In this document: positions 8,619-16,638 of the stretch, in pieces
How the letters are laid out: every line of letters begins with the position of its first letter
Position numbering within the stretch: the stretch's first letter is position 1
Assembly (NCBI RefSeq): GCF_014203735.1
Contig: NZ_JACHJQ010000006.1
Coordinates: 124,001-188,000, forward strand
Origin: Actinophytocola algeriensis
GTDB taxonomy: Bacteria > Actinomycetota > Actinomycetes > Mycobacteriales > Pseudonocardiaceae
Direction: 5' to 3'
DNA: 64,000 nt
Made by a program: the position numbers and the translations under genes
The notes under the pieces: generated by a model
The model's input: only the letters and a program-made list of their open reading frames with translations
What the model was told of the DNA's origin: nothing
Database searches by the model: none

Positions 8619-8710
8619 CCGACGGGGCTTTGTGGCATCGCAGCCGTCTTGAGAGCGTCTTTCCGGGGCATCCTGATCCCGGCTCAGCGTCCTATCCCAC
8701 CCTCACAACC

Positions 8711-8740
8711 CAGGACCCGGCAAACGTTGTGGACAGCGCT
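8711..8740. repeat. Short dispersed repeat
   Basis: The segment beginning caggacccggcaaacgttg recurs almost unchanged, in opposite orientation, at 18943-18973, each time in an intergenic or gene-end position. A related but weaker string occurs near 59320. It overlaps the last codon region of the ECF sigma gene. Confidence 0.55.
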
Positions 8741-9968
8741 AAGCCAGCCGCCGACGCAGGTGCGCCCGCTCTGGCTCCGACCCGGCCAGCGACAACGCCG
8801 TCCGATAAGCATCGGCCGCCTCGTCGAGCCGGCCGAGCCGCTGCAACAAGTCGGCCCGAGCCACGAAATACGGGTGATAGGAACGCAACAACGGCTCTTC
8901 CGCCAACTCATCCAACAGCAGGAGCCCGGCCGCCTCCCCATCACGCATGGCTACAGCGGCGGCGCGGTTCACGGCGACCACCGGCGACGGACCGAGCGCC
9001 ATCAACACGTCATACAGAGCAACGATCTGCGCCCAGTCGGTAGAAGCCAGATCCACCGCCTCGTCGTGCAACGCGGCGACAGCCGCCTGCACCCCGTACG
9101 GCCCCGGCGGACCGCCCGTCAAGGCAACGGCGGCCAGCTCAGCCCCCTCCGAGATCATGGCGCGATCCCAGAGCGCCCGGTCCTGCTCGTCCAGCAAGAG
9201 CAGTTCCCCGGACGCACCGGTACGGGCATCCCGGCGAGCGTGGGTGAGCAACATCAGCGCCAGCAGACCAGCCACCTCACGTTCGGCAGGCAGCAACCGG
9301 CGCAGGATCCGGGCCAGGCGGATGGCTTCCTCGGCCACCTCGAGGCGTTGCAACGACGGCCCGGCGCTGGCCGCGTACCCCTCCGTGAAGATCGAGTAGA
9401 GCACCTGCAACACCCCGGGCAACCGGGACGGCAACTCGTCGGCCCCGGGAACGCGGAACGGGATCCGCGCCGAGTGGATCTTCTTCTTGGCGCGCGTGAG
9501 CCGCTTGGCCATCGTCTCCCGGGGCACGAGGAACGCCCGCGCCACCTCAGGCGTGGTCAACCCGGCCAGGAACCGCAGCATCAGCGCGCCCCGGTCCTCC
9601 GCCGCGAGCGCCGGGTGCGCGCACGTGAAGAACAGCTGCAGCCGCTCGTCCGGCAGATCGACCCCGACCGGCGGCGAAGGGTCCGCCCGGTCGGCCTCCA
9701 CCCGCAGGATCGCCAGCCGGGTGCTCAAGGCCTGGTCCCGCCGCAAGCGATCGACGGCCTTGCGCCGGGCGGTGGTCATCAACCAGGCCCCAGGCCGGGG
9801 CGGCACCCCGTCGACGGGCCAGTGCACGAGCGCCGCCTCGATGGCCTCGGAAGTGACCTCCTCAGCCAGGTCCAGATCACCGAACCGGCGGACGAGGGCC
9901 GCCAGCAGGCGGCCGCGCTCCTCCCGGAACACGGCCGCCACCGCCCCCTCCGCGCCCTCGCCGCCCAC
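8739..9968 (-). CDS. ECF42-type RNA polymerase sigma factor
   Basis: An extracytoplasmic-function sigma factor of 409 residues with the long C-terminal extension typical of the ECF42 group. Sigma2 lies near the start (DLAEEVTSEAIEAAL, then GAWLMTTARRKAVDRLRR). Sigma4 includes the helix-turn-helix LTTPEVARAFLVPRETMAKR. From about residue 190 a TPR-like/SnoaL-free extension runs to the end (LLRSYHPYFVARADLLQRLG). GTG at 9968 sits 6 bases after the stop of the YCII gene, so translation is probably coupled. ECF42 factors are known to sit beside DGPF proteins, as here, and no anti-sigma gene is seen; the extension is thought to control activity. Confidence 0.9.
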   Translation of the reverse strand: MGGEGAEGAVAAVFREERGRLLAALVRRFGDLDLAEEVTSEAIEAALVHWPVDGVPPRPGAWLMTTARRKAVDRLRRDQALSTRLAILRVEADRADPSPPVGVDLPDERLQLFFTCAHPALAAEDRGALMLRFLAGLTTPEVARAFLVPRETMAKRLTRAKKKIHSARIPFRVPGADELPSRLPGVLQVLYSIFTEGYAASAGPSLQRLEVAEEAIRLARILRRLLPAEREVAGLLALMLLTHARRDARTGASGELLLLDEQDRALWDRAMISEGAELAAVALTGGPPGPYGVQAAVAALHDEAVDLASTDWAQIVALYDVLMALGPSPVVAVNRAAAVAMRDGEAAGLLLLDELAEEPLLRSYHPYFVARADLLQRLGRLDEAADAYRTALSLAGSEPERAHLRRRLA

Positions 9969-9973
9969 GACGC

Positions 9974-10306
9974 TCAGAAGTCCGCGATCGGCCGCACCAC
10001 GACCGACCCCGCGCCGCGCGCTCCTGGACACCGCGCGGCCCAGTCCAGGGCGACGTCGAGATCCGGCACGTCGATCACGTAGAACCCCCCGAGCACCTCG
10101 CGGGTCTCGGCGAAGGGCCCGTCGGTCACGGTCCGCGCACCGTCCGCACCGACCCGCACGGCCGTCGCGGTGACCAGGTCGGCCAGCGACTCCCCGGACA
10201 CGAAGACCCCGGCCTCCCTGACCTCCTTGTCGAAGGTCATCCACTCCCCCGGCTCACACCCCTGGTCCTCGACCGACCCGGCGTTGATCAGCAGCATGTA
10301 CTTCAC
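9974..10306 (-). CDS. YCII/DGPF-domain protein, ECF42 partner
   Basis: A 110-residue cytoplasmic protein with the YCII/DGPF fold: it starts KYMLLINAG and carries the signature TVTDGPFAETREVLGGFYVI at about residues 60-79. GTG at 10306 follows gagggagtc. It lies immediately upstream of the ECF42 sigma gene on the same strand, the conserved arrangement for this family. The biochemical activity is unknown; it may be a target or co-factor of the sigma factor. Confidence 0.88.
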   Translation of the reverse strand: MKYMLLINAGSVEDQGCEPGEWMTFDKEVREAGVFVSGESLADLVTATAVRVGADGARTVTDGPFAETREVLGGFYVIDVPDLDVALDWAARCPGARGAGSVVVRPIADF

Positions 10307-10353
10307 GACAAGACTCCCTCGGATACTGCGGCGACGTCCGCCGCATGACACCA

Positions 10354-11007
10354 CTACGGACGGGGTCCTGCCAAATGGACACGGCTCGGGAAATTTCTCC
10401 TGAGCAGGGTCACGCCGTAGCCGACGAGCCAGACGACCCACAGGACCCAGCCCGCGAGGCCGACGAACCCGAGGTTCCCGTCGACCACCGTGAACGCCAG
10501 TGACGCCGACGCGAACTGCAGCGCGGCCGCCACGTACCCGAGCCCCGCGTGCCACGGCCGGATCAGACCGGCACGGACACCGGCGACCGACAGCCCGACC
10601 AGCGCGGTCGCCAGGAACGTCCCGTTCAGCGCGAAGAACCCGTTGTGCAACGCCCACAACGTCGCCGTGTCACCGCCGGACGTCAGCGCGAGGCGCGTGG
10701 CGATGAGCGCCGCGAACGTCGCGTTCTGCAGCAGCACCCCCGCGAACCCGGTCAGGGCCCACACGCGCTCGGCGTGCCACAACGCGGTGACCGCGCTCGC
10801 GCCGAAGACCGTGGCGAGCAGCCAGGCCAGCGGGGTGAACGCGGACGAAAGACCGACCGCGTCCGAGGCGCCGAAGAAGTCCCTGACCTCGGCGAGCTCC
10901 GCACCTGGCAGCGGCAGGCCGGCACTCACGGCCACCACGTTCGCGGCGACGATCACCGCGGCGAAGCCGATGACCGCGTACCCGCCCACCCTGACTTGAA
11001 CATCCAT
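10354..11007 (-). CDS. Integral membrane protein of unknown function
   Basis: A 217-residue protein with about six hydrophobic segments spread over its whole length, for example VGGYAVIGFAAVIVAANVV near the start and GLAGWVLWVVWLVGYGVTLL near the end. No catalytic motif is visible. ATG at 11007 lies only 14 bases from the start of a divergent TetR gene, so the two very likely share a control region and this protein is probably the TetR target. DUF4386-like membrane proteins have a similar look, but I cannot confirm that assignment. Confidence 0.7.
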   Translation of the reverse strand: MDVQVRVGGYAVIGFAAVIVAANVVAVSAGLPLPGAELAEVRDFFGASDAVGLSSAFTPLAWLLATVFGASAVTALWHAERVWALTGFAGVLLQNATFAALIATRLALTSGGDTATLWALHNGFFALNGTFLATALVGLSVAGVRAGLIRPWHAGLGYVAAALQFASASLAFTVVDGNLGFVGLAGWVLWVVWLVGYGVTLLRRNFPSRVHLAGPRP

Positions 11008-11021
11008 GTATTCGTTATAGC

Positions 11022-11630
11022 ATGCGTCAAGTGAACACCAAGCGCCGTTACGAGTCGATGCGCCGCGCGAACCAGGCACAGCAGACCCGCGCCGACATCG
11101 CGCAGGCCGCGCACCGCCTGTTCGTGGCACGTGGCTGGGCGGCGACCACCGTCCGGGCCGTGGCCGAGGAAGCGGGCGTCTCCGTGCCGACCGTGTACGC
11201 GACCTACGGCGGCAAGACCGGCCTCGCGCAGGCGCTCGTCGACGCCGCCGCGCTCACCGCGGACCGGGCCAGGCAGCTGGAAGAACTGGAGTCCGCGCCG
11301 GACCCGGCCGGGCAGCTCGCCGCGATGGCCGCGTTCGACCGGCGCCTCTTCGAACGGGCCGGTGACGTCATCGCGCTGGTGCGGGCGGCGGGCGGTGACC
11401 TGGCGGACCTCTACGCGAACGGGCGACGGGACGCCGACGAGGTGCGCAGGCAGGTCTTCGAGTCGTGGCCGGCGGGCACCCTGCGCACCGACGTGCCCAC
11501 GGCGATCGACGTCTACGCGGCGCTGTGCACCATCGACGTGTACACGACGCTCACCGCGGAACGCGGCTGGCCGCCCGATCGGGTCGAGCAGTGGTGGCAG
11601 GGTGTGCTCGCCCGCGAACTCCTCGCCTGA
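11022..11630 (+). CDS. TetR-family transcriptional regulator
   Basis: A 202-residue regulator with a clear helix-turn-helix near residues 25-70 (TTVRAVAEEAGVSVPTVYAT). Two starts compete. ATG at 11022 leaves only 14 bases to the divergent membrane gene. ATG at 11058 (MRRANQAQQ) would leave 50 bases and room for promoters and an operator, and is perhaps more likely. Almost all of the divergent control DNA lies in this small interval, around ttcgttatagcatgcg. It probably represses the membrane protein gene; the ligand is unknown. Confidence 0.85.
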   Translation: MRQVNTKRRYESMRRANQAQQTRADIAQAAHRLFVARGWAATTVRAVAEEAGVSVPTVYATYGGKTGLAQALVDAAALTADRARQLEELESAPDPAGQLAAMAAFDRRLFERAGDVIALVRAAGGDLADLYANGRRDADEVRRQVFESWPAGTLRTDVPTAIDVYAALCTIDVYTTLTAERGWPPDRVEQWWQGVLARELLA

Positions 11631-11715
11631 CCTCGACTGGCGGTCCCCCGACCTGTGTGCTTAGGGTGACGGCGAGGGTGCTGGTTGTCATCTGCACTGG
11701 TGGGGAGGCCGTCAC

Positions 11716-12099
11716 ATGGCGAGTGACAGGCGAACCAGGGAGTACCTGCGATCCCTCGCCCGGCCGAAGGCGGCGCGACTGCGCGTCGAACAGGTCGTCG
11801 ACGGGCACCTGGTGCTGGTGCGCGTGACGGGTGAGCTCGACAACGTCACGGCGGGCATGTTGAGTGCGAAGCTGGCGGACGCGGAGGCGGCCGTGACGCC
11901 GCCCGCACCCGTCGTCGTGGACCTGACCGGGGTCAACTTCCTCGGCGCGGCCGGACTGTCGGTGCTCGTCGAACACCACGAACGGTGCGTGGAGCTGGGC
12001 GGTGCGCTGCTGATCGTGCCGGGCAGCAAGGCGGTGCGCCGGGCGATGGCGGTGACCGGGCTGGACGCGCGCCTGGTCCTCATCCCCGCCCCGTGGTAG
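11716..12099 (+). CDS. STAS-domain anti-sigma factor antagonist
   Basis: A 127-residue protein of the SpoIIAA/RsbV type, expected to bind an anti-sigma kinase and release a sigma factor. The fold is clear: DGHLVLVRVTGELDNVTAG, then VVVDLTGVNFLGAAGLSVL. The residue normally phosphorylated is a Ser at the start of the second helix (DSSGL or GSAGL). Here the sequence is GAAGL, so the acceptor Ser is Ala. If this reading is right, the protein cannot be switched off by its kinase. ATG at 11716 follows tggggagg. No kinase or phosphatase partner is nearby. Confidence 0.85.
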   Translation: MASDRRTREYLRSLARPKAARLRVEQVVDGHLVLVRVTGELDNVTAGMLSAKLADAEAAVTPPAPVVVDLTGVNFLGAAGLSVLVEHHERCVELGGALLIVPGSKAVRRAMAVTGLDARLVLIPAPW

Positions 12100-12144
12100 C
12101 CCGTACGGGTGACTGTGGACATACCCGCGTGACGAACCGGTGCG

Positions 12145-12168
12145 GCCGCTGTCCACTCAGACAGCGGC
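12145..12168 (+). terminator. Hairpin downstream of the STAS gene
   Basis: Arms gccgctgt (12145-12152) and acagcggc (12161-12168) form a perfect 8-bp stem with an 8-base loop, 45 bases after the STAS stop. No U-tract follows, so termination strength is uncertain. Confidence 0.4.
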
Positions 12169-12265
12169 TGCCCGCGCGATGACACGCGGGGTGGGGTCGG
12201 GCAGGCGGCCGCGTCCGTGCCGCGCGCCGAGGAGTGGGATCCGGGAGCGGTGCGCGCGGCACGAA

Positions 12266-12302
12266 GCGGGTGGCGCCGGTCTTGACGACCGGCGCCACCC
12301 GC
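12266..12302 (-). terminator. Strong hairpin terminator of the protease gene
   Basis: Perfect 16-bp stem with a 5-base loop: gcgggtggcgccggtc (12266-12281), loop ttgac, and its complement to 12302. It lies 24 bases past the stop of the minus-strand subtilase. It could also stop read-through from the STAS gene. Confidence 0.75.
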
Positions 12303-12325
12303 CTTGTCATGTCACTTCAGGACGG

Positions 12326-13900
12326 TCAGAGGTCGAGCGTCCAGCTGTCGATGTAGCCGACGTCGGCGCTGGCCGCGTCACGGACGCGGAGGTTCCAGCT
12401 GCCGTTGGCGGTCTCCGAGGACAGGTTCACCGAGTAGGTCTGGTTGATGTTGTTCGCACTGCCGCCCGAGCGGTTGTGCAGGTTGTACACCGAACCGTCC
12501 GGCGCGACGAGGTCGACGACCAGGTCACCGATGTAGGTGTGGACGATGCTGACCGCGACGCTCGCCGCGGCACCGCCGGTGCCCGTGCAACCCGCGACCG
12601 AGAGCGGGCTGCTCACCGTGGAGTTGTCGTTGATCGTGTAGTTGTTCGCGTTGGTCACGGCCGCGCAGGGGTTCGGCGGGATGACGGTGCCGGTGCCGGT
12701 GTACAGCAGGAGGTTCGGCGAACCGGTACCCGGGTTGGTGATCTTGTTCGGGGTGGCGTTGGCCTTCAGCGCGGACTGCACCGCCGCCGGGGAGGCGGAC
12801 GCGTTGGCGGCCAGGTACAGCGCTGCGGCGCCCGCCACGTGCGGGGCGGCCATCGACGTGCCGCTGATCGTGCTGGTGGCGGTGTCGCTGGTGCGCCACG
12901 CCGACGTGATGTCCTGGCCCGGCGCGAAGATGTCGGTGCAGGTGCCGTAGTTCGAGAACGAGGCACGCGCGTCGGTGCGGGTGCTCGCGTTGACCGTGAT
13001 CGCCTCCGCGACGCGGGCCGGGGTGAAGTTGCAGGCGTTGGAGTTCGAGTTGCCGGACGCGATGGCGTAGGTGACACCGTCGGCGATCGAGTTGCGGACC
13101 GCGTTCTCCGTGGCGGCGTCGGAACCCTGCGCGCCGAGGCTCATGTTCGCCACGGCCGGGCCGGAGGTGTGGTTCTGGGTCACCCAGTCGATGCCGGCGG
13201 CGACACCGGCGAACGAGCCGGAACCGTTGCAGTCCAGCACCTTCACGGCGACCAGGCGGGCGCCCTTGGCGAGGCCGTGCGCCGCGCCGCCGATGGTGCC
13301 CGCCACGTGCGTGCCGTGGCCGTTGCAGTCGGTGTTGTTGCCGTCCCCTGTGGTGTTGGTGCCCCACGTGGCGCGGCCGCCGAAGTCCTGGTGGGTGGTG
13401 CGGATACCCGTGTCGATCACGTACGCGGTGACGTTGCTCGCCGTGGTCGAGTACGAGTACTTGCTGTCCAGCGGCAGGTTGCGCTGGTCGACGCGGTCCA
13501 GGCCCCACGACGGCGGGTTCAGCTGGTCCACTGTGGTGTGTACGGTGCGGTTCTGCTGCACGTACGCCACGCTCGGGTCGGCGGCGAGCTTGCGCGCGGC
13601 GTCCTCGCTCATCGAACCGGCGAAGCCGCGCAAGGCCGACTTGTAGGTGTAGTCCACCTTGCTGTCGTACTTCGCGGCGAGGCTCGACACCTGGTCGCCG
13701 ACGCTCTGCGCGGACATCGCCGAGTCCTTGAACACGACGATGTAGCTGCCCTTGATCGCGTTGTCCGCACCGGCGTACAGGACGTCACCCTCAGCCGCCT
13801 GTGCCACCGTGGTCCCGAGGCCCATGCCGACCAGGGCGGCGGTCGCGGCGGCGAGCGTTGCGCCGAGAACCCGTCTCTTCGAAGCGCGTGACTCTCCCAT
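12326..13900 (-). CDS. Secreted subtilisin-like serine protease (proteinase K type)
   Basis: An exported S8 endopeptidase of 524 residues. A twin-basic signal peptide (MGESRASKRRVLGAT and a hydrophobic run ending AQAA) is followed by an I9 inhibitor propeptide (GSYIVVFKDS to about residue 110). The catalytic domain has Asp in YVIDTGI (near 163), His in NGHGTHVAGT (near 196) and Ser in GTSMAAPHVAG (near 348). After a short linker, the last 110 residues form a P/proprotein-convertase-like beta domain (IVHTYIGDLVVDLVAPDGS). ATG at 13900 is preferred to an upstream frame extension because it opens the signal peptide. It probably matures by autoprocessing outside the cell. A strong terminator follows it. 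Confidence 0.93.
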   Translation of the reverse strand: MGESRASKRRVLGATLAAATAALVGMGLGTTVAQAAEGDVLYAGADNAIKGSYIVVFKDSAMSAQSVGDQVSSLAAKYDSKVDYTYKSALRGFAGSMSEDAARKLAADPSVAYVQQNRTVHTTVDQLNPPSWGLDRVDQRNLPLDSKYSYSTTASNVTAYVIDTGIRTTHQDFGGRATWGTNTTGDGNNTDCNGHGTHVAGTIGGAAHGLAKGARLVAVKVLDCNGSGSFAGVAAGIDWVTQNHTSGPAVANMSLGAQGSDAATENAVRNSIADGVTYAIASGNSNSNACNFTPARVAEAITVNASTRTDARASFSNYGTCTDIFAPGQDITSAWRTSDTATSTISGTSMAAPHVAGAAALYLAANASASPAAVQSALKANATPNKITNPGTGSPNLLLYTGTGTVIPPNPCAAVTNANNYTINDNSTVSSPLSVAGCTGTGGAAASVAVSIVHTYIGDLVVDLVAPDGSVYNLHNRSGGSANNINQTYSVNLSSETANGSWNLRVRDAASADVGYIDSWTLDL

Positions 13901-14122
13901 GGCGTGGTTTCTCCTTTTGCAGGGCACAGCCGGACTCCCAACCCTCGAGGGAGTCGACTGTGGATGGAGATGGAGCAGGGGTTCGCGCGAACACATTCCA
14001 CATTTGTCGTAGGACGCCGGTCACACAAGAGAGTGAGACGGTTCCGCTCTGTTCTCTTGTGAACGTTTGCTTGCCCGCTGGGAAGAAGTTCGGCCCAGTG
14101 GGGCAGCGGATTGGGCCGTCTG

Positions 14123-14172
14123 CCGCGTCCCGTTCCGCGCGGAACGCCCTCTCGCGCGCGGAACGGACGCGG
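14123..14172 (-). terminator. Hairpin terminator after the esterase operon
   Basis: Arms beginning ccgcgtcccgttccgcgcg (14123-14141) and ending near 14172 pair almost perfectly with one bulged base. The structure lies just after the stop of the antigen-85-like gene (minus strand) and before the protease promoter. Confidence 0.6.
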
Positions 14173-14179
14173 GTGCCGG

Positions 14180-15256
14180 TCAGGGATGGCGCAGGCGCGC
14201 CATGACCAGTGACACGAAGTGGTCCATGTCGGCCTGCAGGCACGGCAGCTGCGCGTGCTTTCCGGTGCAGCCCGGCGCCCAGGTGCTGCCGTCGCCGTAG
14301 TCGGCGAACTCGAACGGGATGCCCGCGGCGCGGAGGTGGTCGGCGGTGACGAGTGCCGTCGCCCGCGCGCGGTGCTCGAGCACGGCTTGGACCGGGTTGT
14401 CCGCCAGGTTGCCGCCGTTGCCGACGTACATCGCGACGCCCATCCCGCGCAGCGTGCCAACGTGCTGGGCCGGGCTCTGCGCGTTCCACACCCCGTCGAA
14501 CGGCCACACCGGCGGCCCGAAGATCGCGTCGATCGGCACGGTCGGGCTGCCCGACGCGGCCAGCTGCGTCGTCGCGACCACCGCGGCCCGCAGCTCCTGG
14601 TTCAACAGGTCGAGACCACCGGAGAAGCTGCCGACGTAGCCGAACAGCTCAGGCCGGTGCTCGGCGTAGTGGAACGCGCCGAACCCGCCCATCGAGTGCC
14701 CGGAGATCACCCGGCCGTCGCGGGCGGCGACCGTGCGCAGGTTGGCGTCCACGAACGGGATCAGCTGGTCGAGGTGGAAGGTCTCCCAGTTCTGGGGGCC
14801 GAGCGAGCCGGGGTTGACCCAGTTCGAGTACCAGCCGCGGCCGCCCCCGTTGGGCTGCACGGTGATCAGCGGGACGCCCTCGGTCGCCTGCTCCGCGATC
14901 TGGAGGTTCGCCCGCGTGTTCGGGTAGTCCTGGTGACCGTGCAACGTGTACTGCACCGGGTACCGGGTGGCCGCGTCGGCACCGTCGTAGCCGTCCGGCA
15001 GCGTGACCATGACGACGTGCTCGTCCGCCTTCTGGTACTGCATCGGCTGGTAGCGCGGGACGGCGGTGGAGCGGACGGTGACGGTGAACGTGCGGTCGCT
15101 CCCCTCCACCCACACCGGCTGGGTCACGACGGTCAGCCCGAAACCGTCGGCGAACACGGGCGGCCCGGCCGCGGCCTGGGTGGCCTGCGCGGCGGGCACG
15201 GTCACCGCGGCCGCCGCGACGGCACCCGCCAGGGCGACCCTCGTCAGTACCTTCAT
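14180..15256 (-). CDS. Secreted antigen-85-like esterase
   Basis: A 358-residue exported alpha/beta hydrolase of the esterase D/antigen 85 group. A signal peptide (MKVLTRVALAGAVAAAAVTV to AQA) comes first. The core begins at VVMVTLPDGYDGADAATRYPVQYTLHG in two adjoining parts. The nucleophile is in ISGHSMGGFGAF near residue 187, and a late DMDHFVSLVMARL supplies a likely catalytic His. Mycobacterial relatives transfer mycolic acids to trehalose, but Pseudonocardiales lack mycolates, so simple esterase activity is more likely. Its ATG at 15256 overlaps the stop of the upstream secretion-like gene by 4 bases (ATGA), placing it last in a four-gene operon. Confidence 0.85.
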   Translation of the reverse strand: MKVLTRVALAGAVAAAAVTVPAAQATQAAAGPPVFADGFGLTVVTQPVWVEGSDRTFTVTVRSTAVPRYQPMQYQKADEHVVMVTLPDGYDGADAATRYPVQYTLHGHQDYPNTRANLQIAEQATEGVPLITVQPNGGGRGWYSNWVNPGSLGPQNWETFHLDQLIPFVDANLRTVAARDGRVISGHSMGGFGAFHYAEHRPELFGYVGSFSGGLDLLNQELRAAVVATTQLAASGSPTVPIDAIFGPPVWPFDGVWNAQSPAQHVGTLRGMGVAMYVGNGGNLADNPVQAVLEHRARATALVTADHLRAAGIPFEFADYGDGSTWAPGCTGKHAQLPCLQADMDHFVSLVMARLRHP

Positions 15257-15960
15257 CCGGACTCTCCTTCGCTGTGCTGACTGCTGATCCCGCTGAGCAC
15301 GTGCCTGCCCGCTCGCATCACCGCGACCGCACCGGCGACGAGCTCGAGCAGGTTCCGCCCGCTCGCCACCCACGCCGCGAGCGTGCTCGCGATCCGTTCC
15401 CCCGCGGCCACGGCGATGCCGACGCACCACGGGACCGCGGCCGCGACGCTGGTGCCGAACGTCGCCGCCGACCGGGCCAGCGCCTCGGTCATGACGGGGA
15501 CGATCTCGGCGACCGCCTCGGCGACGATCCCCGCCACGATCCGCGCGACCCGCTCGGCCACCTCGGCCACGCCTGCCAGCGCGCTCGCCACGACGGTGCA
15601 GCTCACGCCGAGCACGGCGAGCGCGTCGGCGTAGTCGTCGCGGTCGGCATCGTCGTGACCGCCTGCCGTCCGCCGGTACGTGGCCACGGCCGACAGCACG
15701 TCCCGGCCCGCGCGGTCGTACTCCCGCGCACCGCACGTCACCGGGGCCGGGTCGCCGCTCAGCTGGTCGAGCGGCTCCCGCAGGAACGCCACGAACGGCG
15801 CCAGCCACCCGAGTCCTGCACTGTCCAGTCCGGACAGTGCGGGGCTCTGGGGCGCGGGTGCCGCCGGCGGGTCGCCTAGCTCCGCTGCCACCCAGGTCTG
15901 CTGCCGCACGGCGGTGGTCAGGGCGGTGATCTCCGCGAGCAACGCGGCCGCGCCGCTCAC
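15253..15960 (-). CDS. WXG/Esp-like helical protein of a secretion-associated operon
   Basis: A 235-residue, Ala-rich, largely helical protein with no recognised catalytic motif. The segment RVARIVAGIVAEAVAEIVPVM and the following helix near AAWVASGRNLLELVAGAVAVM resemble the membrane-active or amphipathic helices of proteins associated with type VII (ESX) secretion. GTG at 15960 overlaps the previous stop, and its own stop overlaps the esterase start. Position between an EspC-like protein and an exported esterase suggests a substrate or chaperone of an ESX-like route. This role is inferred, since no EccC ATPase gene is in the window. Confidence 0.6.
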   Translation of the reverse strand: MSGAAALLAEITALTTAVRQQTWVAAELGDPPAAPAPQSPALSGLDSAGLGWLAPFVAFLREPLDQLSGDPAPVTCGAREYDRAGRDVLSAVATYRRTAGGHDDADRDDYADALAVLGVSCTVVASALAGVAEVAERVARIVAGIVAEAVAEIVPVMTEALARSAATFGTSVAAAVPWCVGIAVAAGERIASTLAAWVASGRNLLELVAGAVAVMRAGRHVLSGISSQHSEGESG

Positions 15961-16187
15961 CGGGGTGCCGCCCGGCGCAGGGCGGCACCCAGCTCGTCCG
16001 ATGTGGACACCGCGTGGGCGAGGGCGGCCGCGGCCTCCCCCATCGCCGACTGCAGGTCGGCGATGGGGGACTGCACGAGCCCGCCGAGCGGCTGGTCGCC
16101 GAGCGCGTCCGGCAGCTGCGCGGCCACGACCGTCAGCTCGTCGGCGACGATGTCGAGGCCGGCGGCGTGCGCCTCGTGCGGGGTCAC
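15957..16187 (-). CDS. EspC/WXG100-like small protein
   Basis: A 76-residue helical protein starting TPHEAHAAGLDIVADEL, consistent with the EspC-like ESX substrate family in length and in its two-helix pattern broken at DALGDQPLGGL. It lacks a clear WXG turn. GTG at 16187 overlaps the YbaB-like stop (GTGA), and the stop overlaps the next GTG, so expression is coupled throughout the operon. Confidence 0.6.
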   Translation of the reverse strand: MTPHEAHAAGLDIVADELTVVAAQLPDALGDQPLGGLVQSPIADLQSAMGEAAAALAHAVSTSDELGAALRRAAPR

Positions 16188-16531
16188 GGCTCCCGCTCCG
16201 CCGGGAGGTGGCTGGTGACGATCTCCAGGGCCGGACCCTTGCCGAGGTAGTCCGTCATGATCCCGGCGACCCGTGCGGCCGCCGCCAGCCGCGCCTGCCG
16301 CACGGTGGTGACGATGAGCCGCGCGAGCCGGTCGGCCGCCATCTCCCCGACCGCCGGGGTGAGCGTGACGTCGTCGAGCGCGCCACCCGCGCCGACGGTC
16401 ACCGTGACCTCACCGCCGGGTGAGCTCGCGCGGCCGCCCGCGTCCCGCAGGCGTTCGCCCGCCGCCGCCGCGTTCGCGGCCGTGCGGCGGAGCCGCTCCT
16501 CGTACTGCGACAGCCACTGCGCCGGATCCAC
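16184..16531 (-). CDS. YbaB/EbfC-like protein
   Basis: A 115-residue protein of the YbaB nucleoid-associated fold. It has an N-terminal helix (QYEERLRRTAANAAAAGERL) and a beta section EVTVTVGAGGALDDVTLTP, the pattern also seen in ESX-linked YbaB-like proteins of actinobacteria. GTG at 16531 is preferred to an ATG at 16555 because gaaggggc sits just before it. It is the first gene of the overlapping four-gene operon, so it may act in the same secretion-associated function rather than as a DNA-binding protein. Confidence 0.65.
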   Translation of the reverse strand: MDPAQWLSQYEERLRRTAANAAAAGERLRDAGGRASSPGGEVTVTVGAGGALDDVTLTPAVGEMAADRLARLIVTTVRQARLAAAARVAGIMTDYLGKGPALEIVTSHLPAEREP

Positions 16532-16638
16532 GTGTGCCCCTTCCCTGACCGGCACCGAGGTTCGCGCCGACGGCGGCGGTGGAGCCAGGCCAGCCCACCG
16601 GCCATATGTGGCCGGGACCGCTCACCAGGGACGACGGC

